Origin: CAVVZJ01 sp963752755
Lineage (GTDB): Bacteria; Planctomycetota; Planctomycetia; Isosphaerales; Isosphaeraceae
Reading direction: 5' to 3'
DNA length: 64,000 bases
Assembly (NCBI GenBank): GCA_963752755.1
Contig: CAVVZJ010000008.1
Location: 1-64,000, forward strand
Part shown: piece by piece, positions 53,780 through 63,999 of the stretch
How the letters are laid out: each line of letters starts with the position of its first letter
How positions within the stretch are numbered: position 1 is the first letter of the stretch
Notes under the pieces: generated by a model
What the model was told of the DNA's origin: nothing
What the model saw: only the letters and a program-made list of their open reading frames with translations
Database searches by the model: none
Program-made: the position numbers and the translations under genes

Positions 53780-54346
53780 ATGAATGTCGTCGAGACGCGA
53801 CTGCCCGGCGTCCTCCTGATCGAGTCGCGGATCTTCCGCGACGACCGCGGCCACTTCCAGGAACTCTGGCAACGCGGCCGCTACGCCGAGGCCGGCCTGC
53901 CCGACCAGTTCGCGCAGGACAACCTCTCGTACTCGACCCGCGGTGTCCTCCGCGGCCTGCACTATCAGCACCCGACCGCCCAGGGCAAGCTGATCGCCGT
54001 ACTCCGCGGCGCGATCTTCGACGTGGCCGTCGATCTCCGTCACGGCTCACCGAACTTCGGCCGCTGGGTCGGCGAGCACCTCGACGCGGGGCAGGGCCGC
54101 CAGCTCTACATCCCGGAGGGATTCGCCCACGGCTTTGTTGTGATGGGCGACGAGGCGCTGGTACTTTACAAATGCACGAACCCGTACGCTCCCCGCGAGG
54201 AAGGCAGCGTCCTCTGGGATGACCCCGACCTGGCCATCGCCTGGCCGGTCTCCGACCCGATCCTCTCGCCCAAGGATCGCCAGGCCCCGCGGCTCGCGGA
54301 GCTCGCCCCCGATCGGCTGCCCCGATACGCTGTCATTGGTCATTAG
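53780..54346 (+). CDS. rfbC: dTDP-4-dehydrorhamnose 3,5-epimerase
   Basis: RmlC, a cupin that epimerises dTDP-4-keto-6-deoxyglucose at C3 and C5. ATG 53780 gives MNVVETRLPGVLLIESRIFR, then DDRGHFQELWQRGRY, FAQDNLSYSTRGVLRGLHYQ (catalytic His in GLHYQ), AIFDVAVDLRHGSPNFGRWV and YIPEGFAHGFVVMGDEALVL. The usual Tyr of YKC-x-Y-P appears as YKCTNPYAPREEG. 188 residues, normal length and intact. No RmlD reductase is seen, while a WecE-like aminotransferase is present, so the end product may not be rhamnose. Confidence 0.92.
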   Translation: MNVVETRLPGVLLIESRIFRDDRGHFQELWQRGRYAEAGLPDQFAQDNLSYSTRGVLRGLHYQHPTAQGKLIAVLRGAIFDVAVDLRHGSPNFGRWVGEHLDAGQGRQLYIPEGFAHGFVVMGDEALVLYKCTNPYAPREEGSVLWDDPDLAIAWPVSDPILSPKDRQAPRLAELAPDRLPRYAVIGH

Positions 54347-54590
54347 TCATTGGTTATTGGTTACTGGTGGAGATTCCGTTTCTTTGACCGATGACCATAG
54401 GAGTGACGCGGTTGGCCTTCTCGCTGGCCCTCGAACCAGTTCGAGAATCCGTAGGTCTGACTTTAGTCGGGCCAGAAATCCAGGAATCAAAATCGATAAC
54501 GCCAACCGTGTCACTCCAAGACCAATGAGCGATGAAAAATTGCCAGTGACCAGTGACCAGTGACCAGTGACCAGTGACCAGTGACCAATC
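54333..54590. repeat. Second heptamer locus with palindromic insert
   Basis: It has the same architecture as 9255-9633. Heptamers TTGGTCA/TTAGTCA start at the end of rfbC (54333-54369). A 120-bp insert follows with arms TAGGAGTGACGCGGTTGGC (54398-54416) and GCCAACCGTGTCACTCCAAG (54501-54520), closely related to the first locus. Then six copies of the variant heptamer GACCAGT (54543-54587) run up to the next start codon. Confidence 0.9.
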
Positions 54591-55824
54591 ATGGACGAAT
54601 TCTCGGCGGCCTGCGGGGCCGCCCACCCGATCCACCTGGAGATTGACGACGGGACCGGCGAGCCTCGCGCGGTGGTCCTCGCCCGGCCGTTCGCCGTCGT
54701 CGGCGACGACCCGGCGGCCGATGTCCGGCTCGATCACGAGCAGGTCAGCCAGCGACACGCGTACCTCCAGGTGCTCGGCGGTCGTCTCTGGGCGATCGAC
54801 CTTGGGAGCCGGGGTGGCCTCCAGTGGCGGCACGGCCGGCCCGCCGGCCGCGGAACGCTTGCCCCCGGCGAGAGTCTCGGCATCGGTCCCTTCACGATCC
54901 GGCGCCCGGCCGACGAGTCGGTGGCCGGCGACGATGGCCTTCATGACCCGCTCCGGAACCGGCTCCCCGGCCCGCCTCCGGTCCTGGACGATCCCGACAC
55001 CGAGGGGCCGACGTCCTGGAACCTGACCCGGGCCGTCAACCTCGTCGGCCGGTCGCCCCTTTGCCGGGTCCGGCTTGAGGACGACAGCGTCTCGCGGACC
55101 CACGCCGCTCTCGTCCGCACGTCCGCCGGCCTCTGGGTCGTGGATCTGCTCGGTCGGGGCGGAGTCTCGATCAACGGTCACGCCGCTCGCTATGGCCTCC
55201 TGGAGCCCGGCGACATTCTGGGCGTCGGCCGCTTCCGGCTCGCCCCGCGGGCCGGCTCGGAGTCGGAGGCCCGGCCGGACGACGAGGCCTGGTCGCCCGA
55301 TCCGGCCGGCCTGCCGGCCCTCGCCGCAACGTCGCGGTCGGTCCTCACCCCGATCCGCCCCGAGCTGATCGCCGAGGTCGCGGCCGGCCGCGAGGGGGAG
55401 GTCAGCCCGGTGCTCCTGCTCTTCATCGAGCAGATGGGCCGGATGCAGCAACAGATGCTCGACCAGTTCCAGCAGGCGATGCGGATGGTCTTCGAGCTGG
55501 TCGGCGAGCGCCAGCGCGAGGAGCGAGAGCAGATTCGCGAGGAGGTCGGCCGGCTCCGCCAGCTCGCCGCCGAGCTCGACGCCCTCAAGAGGCGGCTCGA
55601 CGCTCCCGCTCGCGCCGGGCTCGACAAGCCGGCCGACGGAATCATCGGCCGGGAAACTCCCCACCGCGACCGACGCCGATCGCGCGGCCGACAGGCCTCC
55701 CCCCGCCGCCGAGCCGCAAGGGGATTCGCTGGCCTGGGTCTGCCAGCGGCTCCACGAGATGCAGGACGAGCAGCAGCGGCGCTGGGGCCGCGTCGCCCGC
55801 CTGCTGAAAGGAGGATCAAGTTGA
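54591..55824 (+). CDS. Second two-FHA protein with coiled-coil tail
   Basis: A paralogue of the protein at 14872. FHA 1 (residues about 15-100) has FAVVGDDPAADVRLDHEQVS with QRHAYLQV (S-x-R-H). FHA 2 (about 145-225) has NLVGRSPLCRVRLEDDSVSR and THAALVRTSAGLW. A linker follows, then VLLLFIEQMGRMQQQMLDQF and a strong coiled coil (QREEREQIREEVGRLRQLAA). A slip near 55660 leads to the tail DSLAWVCQRLHEMQDEQQRR and WGRVARLLKGG, equivalent to the tail of the first protein. It starts right after the heptamer tract. No kinase gene is adjacent here. Confidence 0.82.
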
Positions 55825-56007
55825 GCTGGTAACCCGCCGTGGCCGGCCTCCCGGACGTCCATCGAGACGCTCGACTTCTCCGTCCTCCAGGTCCACCGCC
55901 AGCTTCCGCGGGAGGAAGTGCGCGAACGGCCGTGAACCGGTCGCTCGTCGGGCGGGGCCTTGCGCGGGTCCGGGACCGGCCGGCGGGTACGGCCGGTCCC
56001 GTGCCGA

Positions 56008-56415
56008 TCAGACGGCCAGGTCGCGCGACTCCGGCGGCAGGAGCCGGAACGTCTCCTCGACGATTCGGGCCACGGCGTCGCGCAGTGGCGAGCTCAGGAG
56101 GATCCGGAACTTCCGCTCCAGCTCGAAGTCACGAAGCCAGGCGGTCGGCTGGGGCGCCTCGGCGCCGGGCGCCGGCTCGTGGGCCGGGGCCTCCGCCGAC
56201 GTCGCCACCTCGGCCTCCGGGTCGCTCAGGAGGTTCTCCGGAGCGACGCCCAGCGCGCGGGCGATCCGGCGCAGAGTGGCGGCCCGCGGCAAGCCCGTCT
56301 TGCCGCTCTCGATCTGGTACAACGCCGTCCTTGAGATGTTGGCCCGGCTTGCCAGGTCGTCGGGACCCCATCCCTTGGCGTACCGCAACTGACGGATCCG
56401 ATGTGACAGTTTCAT
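56008..56415 (-). CDS. XRE-family transcriptional regulator
   Basis: A 135-residue DNA-binding protein. The N-terminal helix-turn-helix is MKLSHRIRQLRYAKGWGPDD, LASRANISRTALYQIESGKT and LPRAATLRRIARALGVAPEN, a clear Cro/C1-type fold with the SRTALYQIESG recognition helix. A Pro/Ala/Glu-rich linker follows, then a helical C-terminus (FELERKFRILLSSPLRDAVA). It probably represses itself through the palindrome just upstream and may control the divergent gene region to the right. Intact frame. Confidence 0.88.
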   Translation of the reverse strand: MKLSHRIRQLRYAKGWGPDDLASRANISRTALYQIESGKTGLPRAATLRRIARALGVAPENLLSDPEAEVATSAEAPAHEPAPGAEAPQPTAWLRDFELERKFRILLSSPLRDAVARIVEETFRLLPPESRDLAV

Positions 56416-56433
56416 GGGACTCTCTCGGGAAAA

Positions 56434-56449
56434 GGGGTCTCAGGACCCC
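56434..56449. promoter_or_regulatory. Palindrome upstream of XRE regulator
   Basis: GGGGTCTCAGGACCCC, an inverted repeat GGGGTC/GACCCC with a 4-bp centre, 19 bp before the regulator start. It is a good candidate operator. Confidence 0.5.
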
Positions 56450-57108
56450 AACGGACACGACCCGTTCGCGGAATTTATCGGCAAACGACCGGCGCGGTGC
56501 CGACCGAGTCGCCCAGGTGGGTTGTGACGGCCCCGGGACGGGAGCCGGATCGGATGGTCACGAACAGTTTTCGATTCAATTCCCAATCAGACATGATCGA
56601 GATGTTTCTTTTCTTCTGACTAATTAAGCCCCAGTTCGCCGGCCGGGGATCGCCGGGCCGCATCCAAGTTGAACCAAGGTTCTACCAGGAGTGTACTGCG
56701 CTGAACTTTGAAGAGAGGGGGAATGCCAGTTTATTCTAATTCCACCGCCGCGACAAGAGCATGTCGACTCGTCAAGTCCTCGTTTGGCTTCGCCAGGGCC
56801 CGAAGACGACGATTCCTCTCCGATCTGACCCGGAGAGAATCAACACCGGACCGCAATCTCGGTCAGAATTCGAACTGGCAAGATCGATGCCGAGTCTTGG
56901 AGTAAGGATGCGGTCAATTACGGATTGATCCAAGCTTGCAAAATTGGGGTGGACGGGATACGCTGGAGAACTCGCGGGATCGCGACGCACCGGCTGATCC
57001 AGCGACTCGGCGACGACTCTCCCGCGAGTCTGCGTCGAGAGGCCACTGCGAGCTTCGACGGAGAATTCCCCCTCTTTGTGCCTGCACCCCTGACTCAGGT
57101 TCTTATCG
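56450..57108. other. Intergenic region, no convincing gene
   Basis: 650 bp between the XRE regulator and the next gene. It is less GC-rich near 56575-56650 (TTTCTTTTCTTCTGAC area), where divergent promoters may lie. Short frames on both strands lack family features. Confidence 0.45.
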
Positions 57109-57741
57109 ATGACCGATCGGCGCACGAGGAAGTCGGCCGGACCCGTCGCGGTGTCCTCCGAGGCCACCGCCCGGGTCGTCTCACGCCTCAATGCGAGCCG
57201 GCCCTACCGGGTTGGCGAGCCTCATCGGACTGACCGGTCGAATTGGCCGGCCGCCGCCTGCTGGGGGCTCGACCGCCAGGGCTACACCCTGACGCTCTTC
57301 CAGCCAGCCGTGACGGACCGACACTGTGAGATGATCCGTCGTGAACCGGCCGAGTTCGCGCTGGTGCTCGAGCGGCCGTTGGTCGTCCTGGCGTATCGCT
57401 TCGGGACGTCGTCCGCCTGGGAGACCCTTCCGTATGCCTGGCCGCTGGCGACGGTTACCAGCCGGCCCCGGGTCGTGCCGCCTGCGAGGATACCGCCCGA
57501 GACGCGGGCTCTGCTCTGGGTCAGCCTGGTGGATGCCGACGACGGCCTGATCCGGGCCCAGCGGGGTATCGCCCTGGCCCCCAGGTTCACCCAAGCCCTG
57601 AACGAGGCGATCCGCCACCAGGTCCGCGCGCCCTTCGACGGCGACGCCTACGTCCGAGCCGTCGCCTCGACCTACATCGGGCTCCGCGACCCGGAGCGGT
57701 TGGTCGAGCGGTTGGTCGAGCGGACGAGCAGCCAGGACTGA
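57109..57741 (+). CDS. Hypothetical protein, about 210 residues
   Basis: An intact frame with codon use like neighbouring real genes. It reads SRLNASRPYRVGEPHRTDRS, WPAAACWGLDRQGYTLTLFQ and PAVTDRHCEMIRREPAEFAL, then LERPLVVLAYRFGTSSAWET, WVSLVDADDGLIRAQRGIAL and a helical C-terminus with DPERLVERLVERTSSQD. It looks like a small soluble alpha/beta protein; I do not recognise the family. The first 30 residues may not be translated. It is divergent from the XRE regulator, which may control it. Confidence 0.6.
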   Translation: MTDRRTRKSAGPVAVSSEATARVVSRLNASRPYRVGEPHRTDRSNWPAAACWGLDRQGYTLTLFQPAVTDRHCEMIRREPAEFALVLERPLVVLAYRFGTSSAWETLPYAWPLATVTSRPRVVPPARIPPETRALLWVSLVDADDGLIRAQRGIALAPRFTQALNEAIRHQVRAPFDGDAYVRAVASTYIGLRDPERLVERLVERTSSQD

Positions 57742-57956
57742 TGCCGAATGGCCTGGATCGGTCGGGGCGGCGTCGATCTTCCGAGAACGGAAGCGTCAAG
57801 CCGCCCCGCTCGCGTCTCGACGTTGCTAACTAGGGTACCGCCCAGATTGGTGCAAAAATATGCTCTAAGGCCAATACCGTTGAAATCGGCGCAAATCACG
57901 GCCTCCTGATACTTTGGGTTTGCTCAGGACCCGAGCGACAAGGAGGCCATGACCGC

Positions 57957-58960
57957 ATGCCACAGGGACCAGGCACGCTGCCGGCCGACGAGGCGGGCCG
58001 GATCTTGGACCGCTTGGCGGCACTCGAACGGGTTAGTCCCCCCGAGGCCGTTCGCCAAGCCCTTCAGGCGACCGGACGCGCCCGGCAACGCCGCCGCACG
58101 CTGACTCCCGAGGTCGTCCGCCGGGTGGTGCCGGCCATGGGGTTGTTGACCGCCGCGGAGCGAAACCCCGGCGACTTCGGCTTCCCGCGCAGCCGCTGGT
58201 GCCCTGCCGTGCCGGCCCTGTTGCTCCGGGAACGCGAAGGCGTCCCGGCCGGCCGGCAGACGGGCCGCCGGTTGCTCCCCCGGGGGAACCGGGTTTACCG
58301 GCGGCCCCGACCCATCCCCCCACCCAACGAAGAACAGCGGCCGGCCCGACCGGCCGAGCTTCGGGCCTTGCCGGAGGGCCTGCCGGATGACGAGACGGTC
58401 CTCTGGCGGGACGCGGTCCAGATCCACACCAACCACAAGCTCGGGCGGATGGGGATGCTCCAGGGACAGCAGGCCGAGGTTCCGACACCGGGCCCCAACC
58501 GCAACCGGCATCGGGCCGGTTCGATCCACGGGCGGACCGGGACGGGGTTCCTCACCGAGGCCGCTCCCAAACCGGGGCGGAACTCGGCGTTGTTCCTCAA
58601 GCACCGGGAGGAGTGGCGGTGGCGGTGGCGACGGTCCAGGAAGATCCCCGGGATCCGCGACAACGCGGGGTTCCCCACCAGCCATGAGGTGATCCAGTAC
58701 CTCTGGAAGCATGCGGGTCGGATCGCAGGGCACCGGCCGCCCTCCTACTCTCCGGATTACCAGCCGATCGAGCGGGTCTGGTGGCACCTGCGCGAGACCA
58801 TCACGCGGAACCATCGGTGCGGGGACCCGGGGGAATTGCTGGAGCAGGGGTTCCCCTGGCTTGGGGAGGAAAACCCGTTCGAGATCGAGGGTTCCGTCTA
58901 CCCGAAGGCCAAAGCCGCTTGGTCCACTTTCCTTTTCGCGAGTTTCTATTTAGACAATGG
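57957..58960 (+). pseudogene. IS630-family transposase, degenerate
   Basis: The frame starts with MPQGPGTLPADEAGRILDRL, an IS4-like N-terminus, then turns into an IS630 pattern: PARPAELRALPEGLPDDETV, GQQAEVPTPGPNRNRHRAGS, DNAGFPTSHEVIQYLWKHAG, PPSYSPDYQPIERVWWHLRE and TITRNHRCGDPGELLEQ. The second Asp (DNA-F) and the Glu (IERVWWHL) are present. The first Asp region (LWRDAVQIHTN) departs from the usual QDE motif, and several expected hydrophobic residues are replaced. The frame runs on past its normal end near 58960 into the next element. It is a worn or chimeric copy. Confidence 0.65.
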
Positions 58961-60627
58961 GGTCCACCTCCGGGATCGGGGTCGGCTGGCGGTCCAGGGC
59001 CGCGTCCCCAAGGATCGGATTGTGACTGCGACGCTCGAAGGTGACCGTGATCTCATCCCTCTGGATCAGCACGGTCCCTGCCGTCTCGACGAAGCGACGG
59101 TCCAGTTGCTTGGGAGCCGCCTTCGCAAACCCTCGGAGCCGCGATCCCAGCCCGCGGTAGCCGCCGTTGGCGATCACCGTCCAGGCCGCGTCGAGATCGA
59201 CGTTCAGCCGCGCCTCGCTGGCCAGGCAATCGAGGTGGAAGCCATTGACGCTCAGGCCCAACCCATCCTCGATGCGGTTGCGACCGGCAGAGCGGATGAT
59301 CCGCTCACGGGGTGTCTGCTCCACGTTGTTGGAGCGGAACCGCGTCGGCTGGTCACGTCCCAACCCGGCCACGGCGAGCGGGCGGATCGGCCCCTCGGAG
59401 CCACGCCGCCGCCCCGTCTCTTCGAGGGAACGCCGCTGTTGAGGACAACGCTTGGGCGTGTCGATGACCGCCTTCTTCCAGTCCGAGGCGGGTTGTCGTC
59501 GCAGGCGGCGGAGGATCGCCGCGTCGCGGCCTCGGATGGTGATGACGTGGATCCGCCGCTGGTTGACGCGTGACATCTCGGCGTAGTCGATCCGCTTGCT
59601 GTCGAAGTAGAGCCACGGGGGATCGGTGCCGGTGACCGTGTGCCGGAACTCGACGCAGCGCGTCAACGCGCCGTTCTGATCGGTGCGCGTCAGGTCGGCG
59701 TTGCCATAGCCCGGGCCGCGACTCTTCGGCTTCAGGGCGAAGAACGTCAGCACGCTCGGGCCGACGCTCCCACGACGCGGCCGGTCATGCCGATCGAGGC
59801 CCGAGGGTTCACCGCGGTAGGGGATGGGATGAAAGTCGAGCGAGAACCCCGAGGCGTCGGGGAACATCACCGGGGCCAACGCCTGGACCCACCCTTGCAA
59901 GAGCCGCCGCTGCTGGTCCCGACCAGGGCGATACGAGTAATCGGTCGCGAACGACTTCTTGGGGAGGAGGTTCCGACCGGCGGACCGGCCGAGGACCTCG
60001 TCGAAGTTGAAGTCGCCGATGTGGCCGCGGCGTTCCTTGTCCCGGAGCTTCAACGCCAGCGGCGACCGTAACGCGGCTGGCGTGGGGACCATCTCCGAAC
60101 TGGGATACCGGGCCTCGGCGGCCCGGCGGTCGAAGCCCCACTTCGCCGGCAACGGCAGGAACCGGAAGACCCCCGCGGTGTGTGTGCGGAGGGTTCGTCC
60201 GGCCGCCCGGTTCAGCTTTCGGCCGTCGGCGACCTCGGGCAAGTCGGGCCCGTGTCGGTCGTCACCCACGCGTGGTCTGGACGGTCGGCCCCGTCCATCG
60301 GCAAGGAAAAGGGGGAGCGCAGCGTCGTCGGCACTCGGCCCGGAAGCGGCGGACCAGCGACTTCAACGCCGAGACCTTGTCCCCGAACCGCGACGCGACG
60401 ACGGCCGGCGGTTCCCCCGTGACGAAGACCGCGTGGAGGGCCTCGTACCGGCGTTGCGTCGTCCGCTGAGGTGCGAGGACGGATTGGCGACAGTGCCGAT
60501 CCTCCAGGGTGGCGCGTTTCGAGGTGGCTTTCGTTCCGGCCCGGGATCGGCGTCGAGCGAATCGCGAGGCGAGGGCTGGAAACCGGGCCCGACCCGCGAC
60601 GAGCCCTGGAAACGGCCGGGGAAACAC
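58950..60627 (-). pseudogene. Large planctomycete transposase, damaged
   Basis: A DDE transposase read from 60627 (helix-turn-helix: RYEALHAVFVTGEPPAVVAS, RFGDKVSALKSLVRRFRAEC) through a slip near 60265 to the main frame. Recognisable parts are GFSLDFHPIPYRG, RIDYAEMSRVNQRRIHVITI, AGLGRDQPTRFRSNNVEQTP, HLDCLASEARLNVDLDAAWT and FVETAGTVLIQRDEITVTFE. Compared with the pattern I remember for this family, several Tyr, Trp, Cys and Leu positions carry Asp, Gly or Arg, so it looks decayed. It meets the IS630 remnant tail to tail. Confidence 0.6.
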
Positions 60628-60807
60628 CGGGGAGGCGTCATCGTCGGTCCGCGATCAGCCGCGGTACGATCCGTCGGGGGTGGAGCCCGATTCAGGCCCG
60701 GCGGAGATCAACCTCACGGGGACACGAGCGGCAAGATTCTCGGGAGAACTGGCCGGCCGGGAACAGCTACCCACGGCGGTCTTTCGTCCCCTCGGGTGTG
60801 GGACGAT

Positions 60808-63800
60808 TTAGCGGGATCGGGGGCGAGGCAAACCCACGCGTTGCAGTTGCCGGGGTGTGATCCTGGGGGGTCGCTGGCGATTGTGCTGGGTGAACTTGAC
60901 TGTGTAGTTGAGGGCGCCGAAGTAGCCGCCGCCCACCGGCCGGTCGCTGTTCAGCCCCGTCGGGCGGTACGCCTCCAGAGCGTATTCGTACAGGCCCGAC
61001 TTGTTCCCGAGCGGGGCGTGGATCGCGTCGTCCCACGGTTCGCCCGGCATCCGGTTCCGGAGCAGGGCCAGGGCCGACGACCTGTCCGACACCGATCCCG
61101 ACTTGCCGGCCAGGTACTCGACGAACACATCCCGGCCCCCGTCCGGGCGGGGGGAGGCGGTCGTGAAGTCCTGGATCAACCGCGGGCTGGCGGCGTCGAA
61201 CCCGGCGGCTTGCCAGGCGGCCCAACCCGAGGCCCCGCCCGCCAGGTTCGTGGTCACGAAATCGGCGTCCCGGTCGTCGTGAAGCACATACAGGTTGTCG
61301 TCGATGGACAGTTCCGGCCAGGGTGGGGTATCGACGAGGCCGGCCGCGTGCCAGGACGGGTCGGGGCTCGCGAGATCGGCCGTCCTCACGATCAGGTTTT
61401 GAGAGATCGTGATCGGCAAGTCCACCACATCGCCCTTGTAGGCACAGGCGATGTAAAGGACGCCGTCCACGAGGCTGTTGTTCCGGGCGATGATGCCGCC
61501 GCCCCAGCTTCGTTTGCTCAGGTCCCAGGTCAGCAAGGCTTCATGCTCCTGGGTGCCCGCCTTGGGCTCCAGGAACAGGTTGTCCTCATAGACGGCCCCC
61601 AGGCTGGTACAGGCCCGGTGTTCTTCCAGGGTGCCCATCTGGATGCCCCAGGCCCGGCCGTAGCCTTGGAGCCAGAGCCCCTTGCGGACATGGGACGAAT
61701 AACGCCGAGCCCAGCACTGGTCGCCGACGAGGTAGAGGGCCATCGGGTAATCGTAGTGGACGCAGCCGAAATGGACCGTCCCCACCCGGGCGTCGAACCC
61801 GCTGAACGAGGGTTGCGTGTCCCAGCTGTTGAACAGCAGGAACGGCGTGGAAAAACTGGATGCCGCGTAGAAGTTGTGGTTGCGGGGGTTGCTGTAACCG
61901 CTGGCCGGCGTGATCGCGGGATCGCCGCCCATGATGTGCATGTAGTTGTCGGGATGAGCCGGGTCGCCGGGGTCGCCGTTGTTGTCGTAACCGTCCGTGA
62001 AGTTCGTCCAGCCGTTCCGGATGAACTGCGCACTGGTCCATCAAGGCATCCTGGAAACCCGCCCCCTGAAAGCCGCTGACGTCCTGTCCCGTGCCCCAGT
62101 GGTCGTAAAACTTGGTCCGCACCAGGCTGAACCGAACCGAGGACGGAGACGAGTTCAGGCGGAGACCGTGGTTGTAGGAAGTCGGGTCGGGATTGAAGGT
62201 GCAATCCCAGAACGAGCCATCTTGATAAACGGACTTCAGCTCGATGCCGCCGGGGATCAGCAAGCCGTGAATGAGGAAGTTCCCATAAGCCAGCTTCGCC
62301 CCGCCCGACCCGGAATACCCGGAGATTTTCCAGGTGGCGTAAGAGGCGGGCTCCGGGCCGTCCGAGGCCATCCAGTAGGTCGAGAAGAGGCTCGGCGACG
62401 CCGGGGACGGACCACGCAGGTAGCAGGGGTCGCTGTTGTACCCGTTGTCGATCAGGGTCGTCCCCTTCTTGAGTAGCACGATCCGGGGGACCTCGGGCTG
62501 AATCCCGTTCAGCTCATACCACACCGCTCCTCGCAGGTCTTCGTAAGCCAACTCGTAATTCGTGTACGGGCGGGTGGGATCGTTGAGCCGGGACGTGCGA
62601 TTCGAGCCGTCGTAACCGGGGTCGATGTAGGCGATCCGCAGCGGCTTCGATTGACCCGCCGATCGCATGTTGGTGAAGTGCCAGCCGGCGGGCGGGGGCT
62701 CGGTCCGCCAGCGGGACCAGCCGTCGTCCACGCCGTTCGCGGCGTCGGTCACATGGCAGAGGTCGGGGGAGACATCGCCGTCGGAACCCGCCCAGGAGCG
62801 GTTCGTCACGGCTTGGGTGGAGAAGGCGGCCGTCTGGTCGCCGGTCGCCCCCGAATGCGTGAACCCCGCCAGCAAGCCGTCGGGGCCGGAGACCGTGAGC
62901 GATTCGCCGAACGTAACCACCTCGGCGGGATCGCGAAGATACCAGTACGCCGTCCAGTGGTAGCGGGAATCGCCCGGCGCGATCTGTCGGACGGCATTGT
63001 CATAATAGCCGTTCGGGGACGACGAGGCGGAGAGGTTCAGGTTCCGGCATCCCAGGGCGTTGTTAAAGTAAAACGTGAGCGTCGAGCCGCCGCTCGATCC
63101 GATCTGGCAGAGGTCCCGGCTGGTCCCGGAGAATAGGCCCGGATCGGACATCGCGGTGATCGCGACCGCCATCGGCCACGCCGGACAGCCATCTTTGAGG
63201 AACGTGAACTCGATGTCCTGGGCTCGGTCGAGGTTGCGGCCTCCCGTGACGCACCTGGTCCCCACGGCCGCGTTGATGGCGTCGATCGCGACCAGCCAGT
63301 TCGTGTCCCAGCCGGTCAACGGCACCAGGTTGGGGTTGGGGTCCTGGTAGGTCAGGGGACCGACCACGATATCGGCGATCCCGTCGCCGGAGAGGGTGAG
63401 CGTGTAGGTCTGGTCCTGACCGACCGCCACGGTCTGTTCCCGCGCGGCGGGACTCCGGAGCACCCACCGATCCACCGTGACCAGCGGATCGAACGGGATC
63501 GCGTGGAAGGCGTCATCCCAGGCTTGCCGAAACGCGGTCGGCCAGTCCACGCCGCTCTGGACCTCGGTGACACTGAGAGTACCGGCGTCCAGATCCACGT
63601 CGGTCGCGGTCAATAGGTCGTACTCAGTGGTGCCGTACCAGGTGAGGTCCCAGGGTCCGCCGTCATTGCCGGTCACGCCGGTCACGCCCCGGCCGTTCGA
63701 GGCCAGCACGGAACCGAGGGCCGTCATCACGGCGGCGGCGGGAGCGTTCCAGGCGATCGGGTCGCTCGTGGTCCCGTTGATGCCCAGCGTGAACGTCCCG

Positions 63801-63999
63801 CTGGTCGCCCCGGTGAGCGTCACCCGCTGAATCTGGCTCCGGTTGGCGGTCGGTCCGATACTCCCGATCTCGGTCCCGTCGTGGAAGAACGTGATCGTCT
63901 CGCCGCCGTTGCTGGTGACGCCGTCGATGCCGTCGGGAGCGTCGAGGAAATAAAAGTCATCCTTGCCGTTGGCGGACGAACAGCCCGCGAACTCCAATG
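60808..63999 (-). CDS. Large beta-helix-like protein, start outside window
   Basis: About 1060 residues with an open frame at the window edge, so the N-terminus is missing. The visible first part has TLTGATSGTFTLGINGTTSD with DPIAWNAPAAAVMTALGSVL, a repeat unit found in planctomycete structural proteins. The middle has WKISGYSGSGGAKLAYGNFL, IHGLLIPGGIELKSV and the Asn/Gly-rich turns typical of a right-handed beta-helix (ISQNLIVRTADLAS, GGIIARNNSLVDGVLYIACA). A slip near 62040 joins the two frames; the C-terminus (LEAYRPTGLNSDRPVGGGYF) is polar. It may be a surface or phage-tail-like protein; no enzyme motif is seen. Confidence 0.65.
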
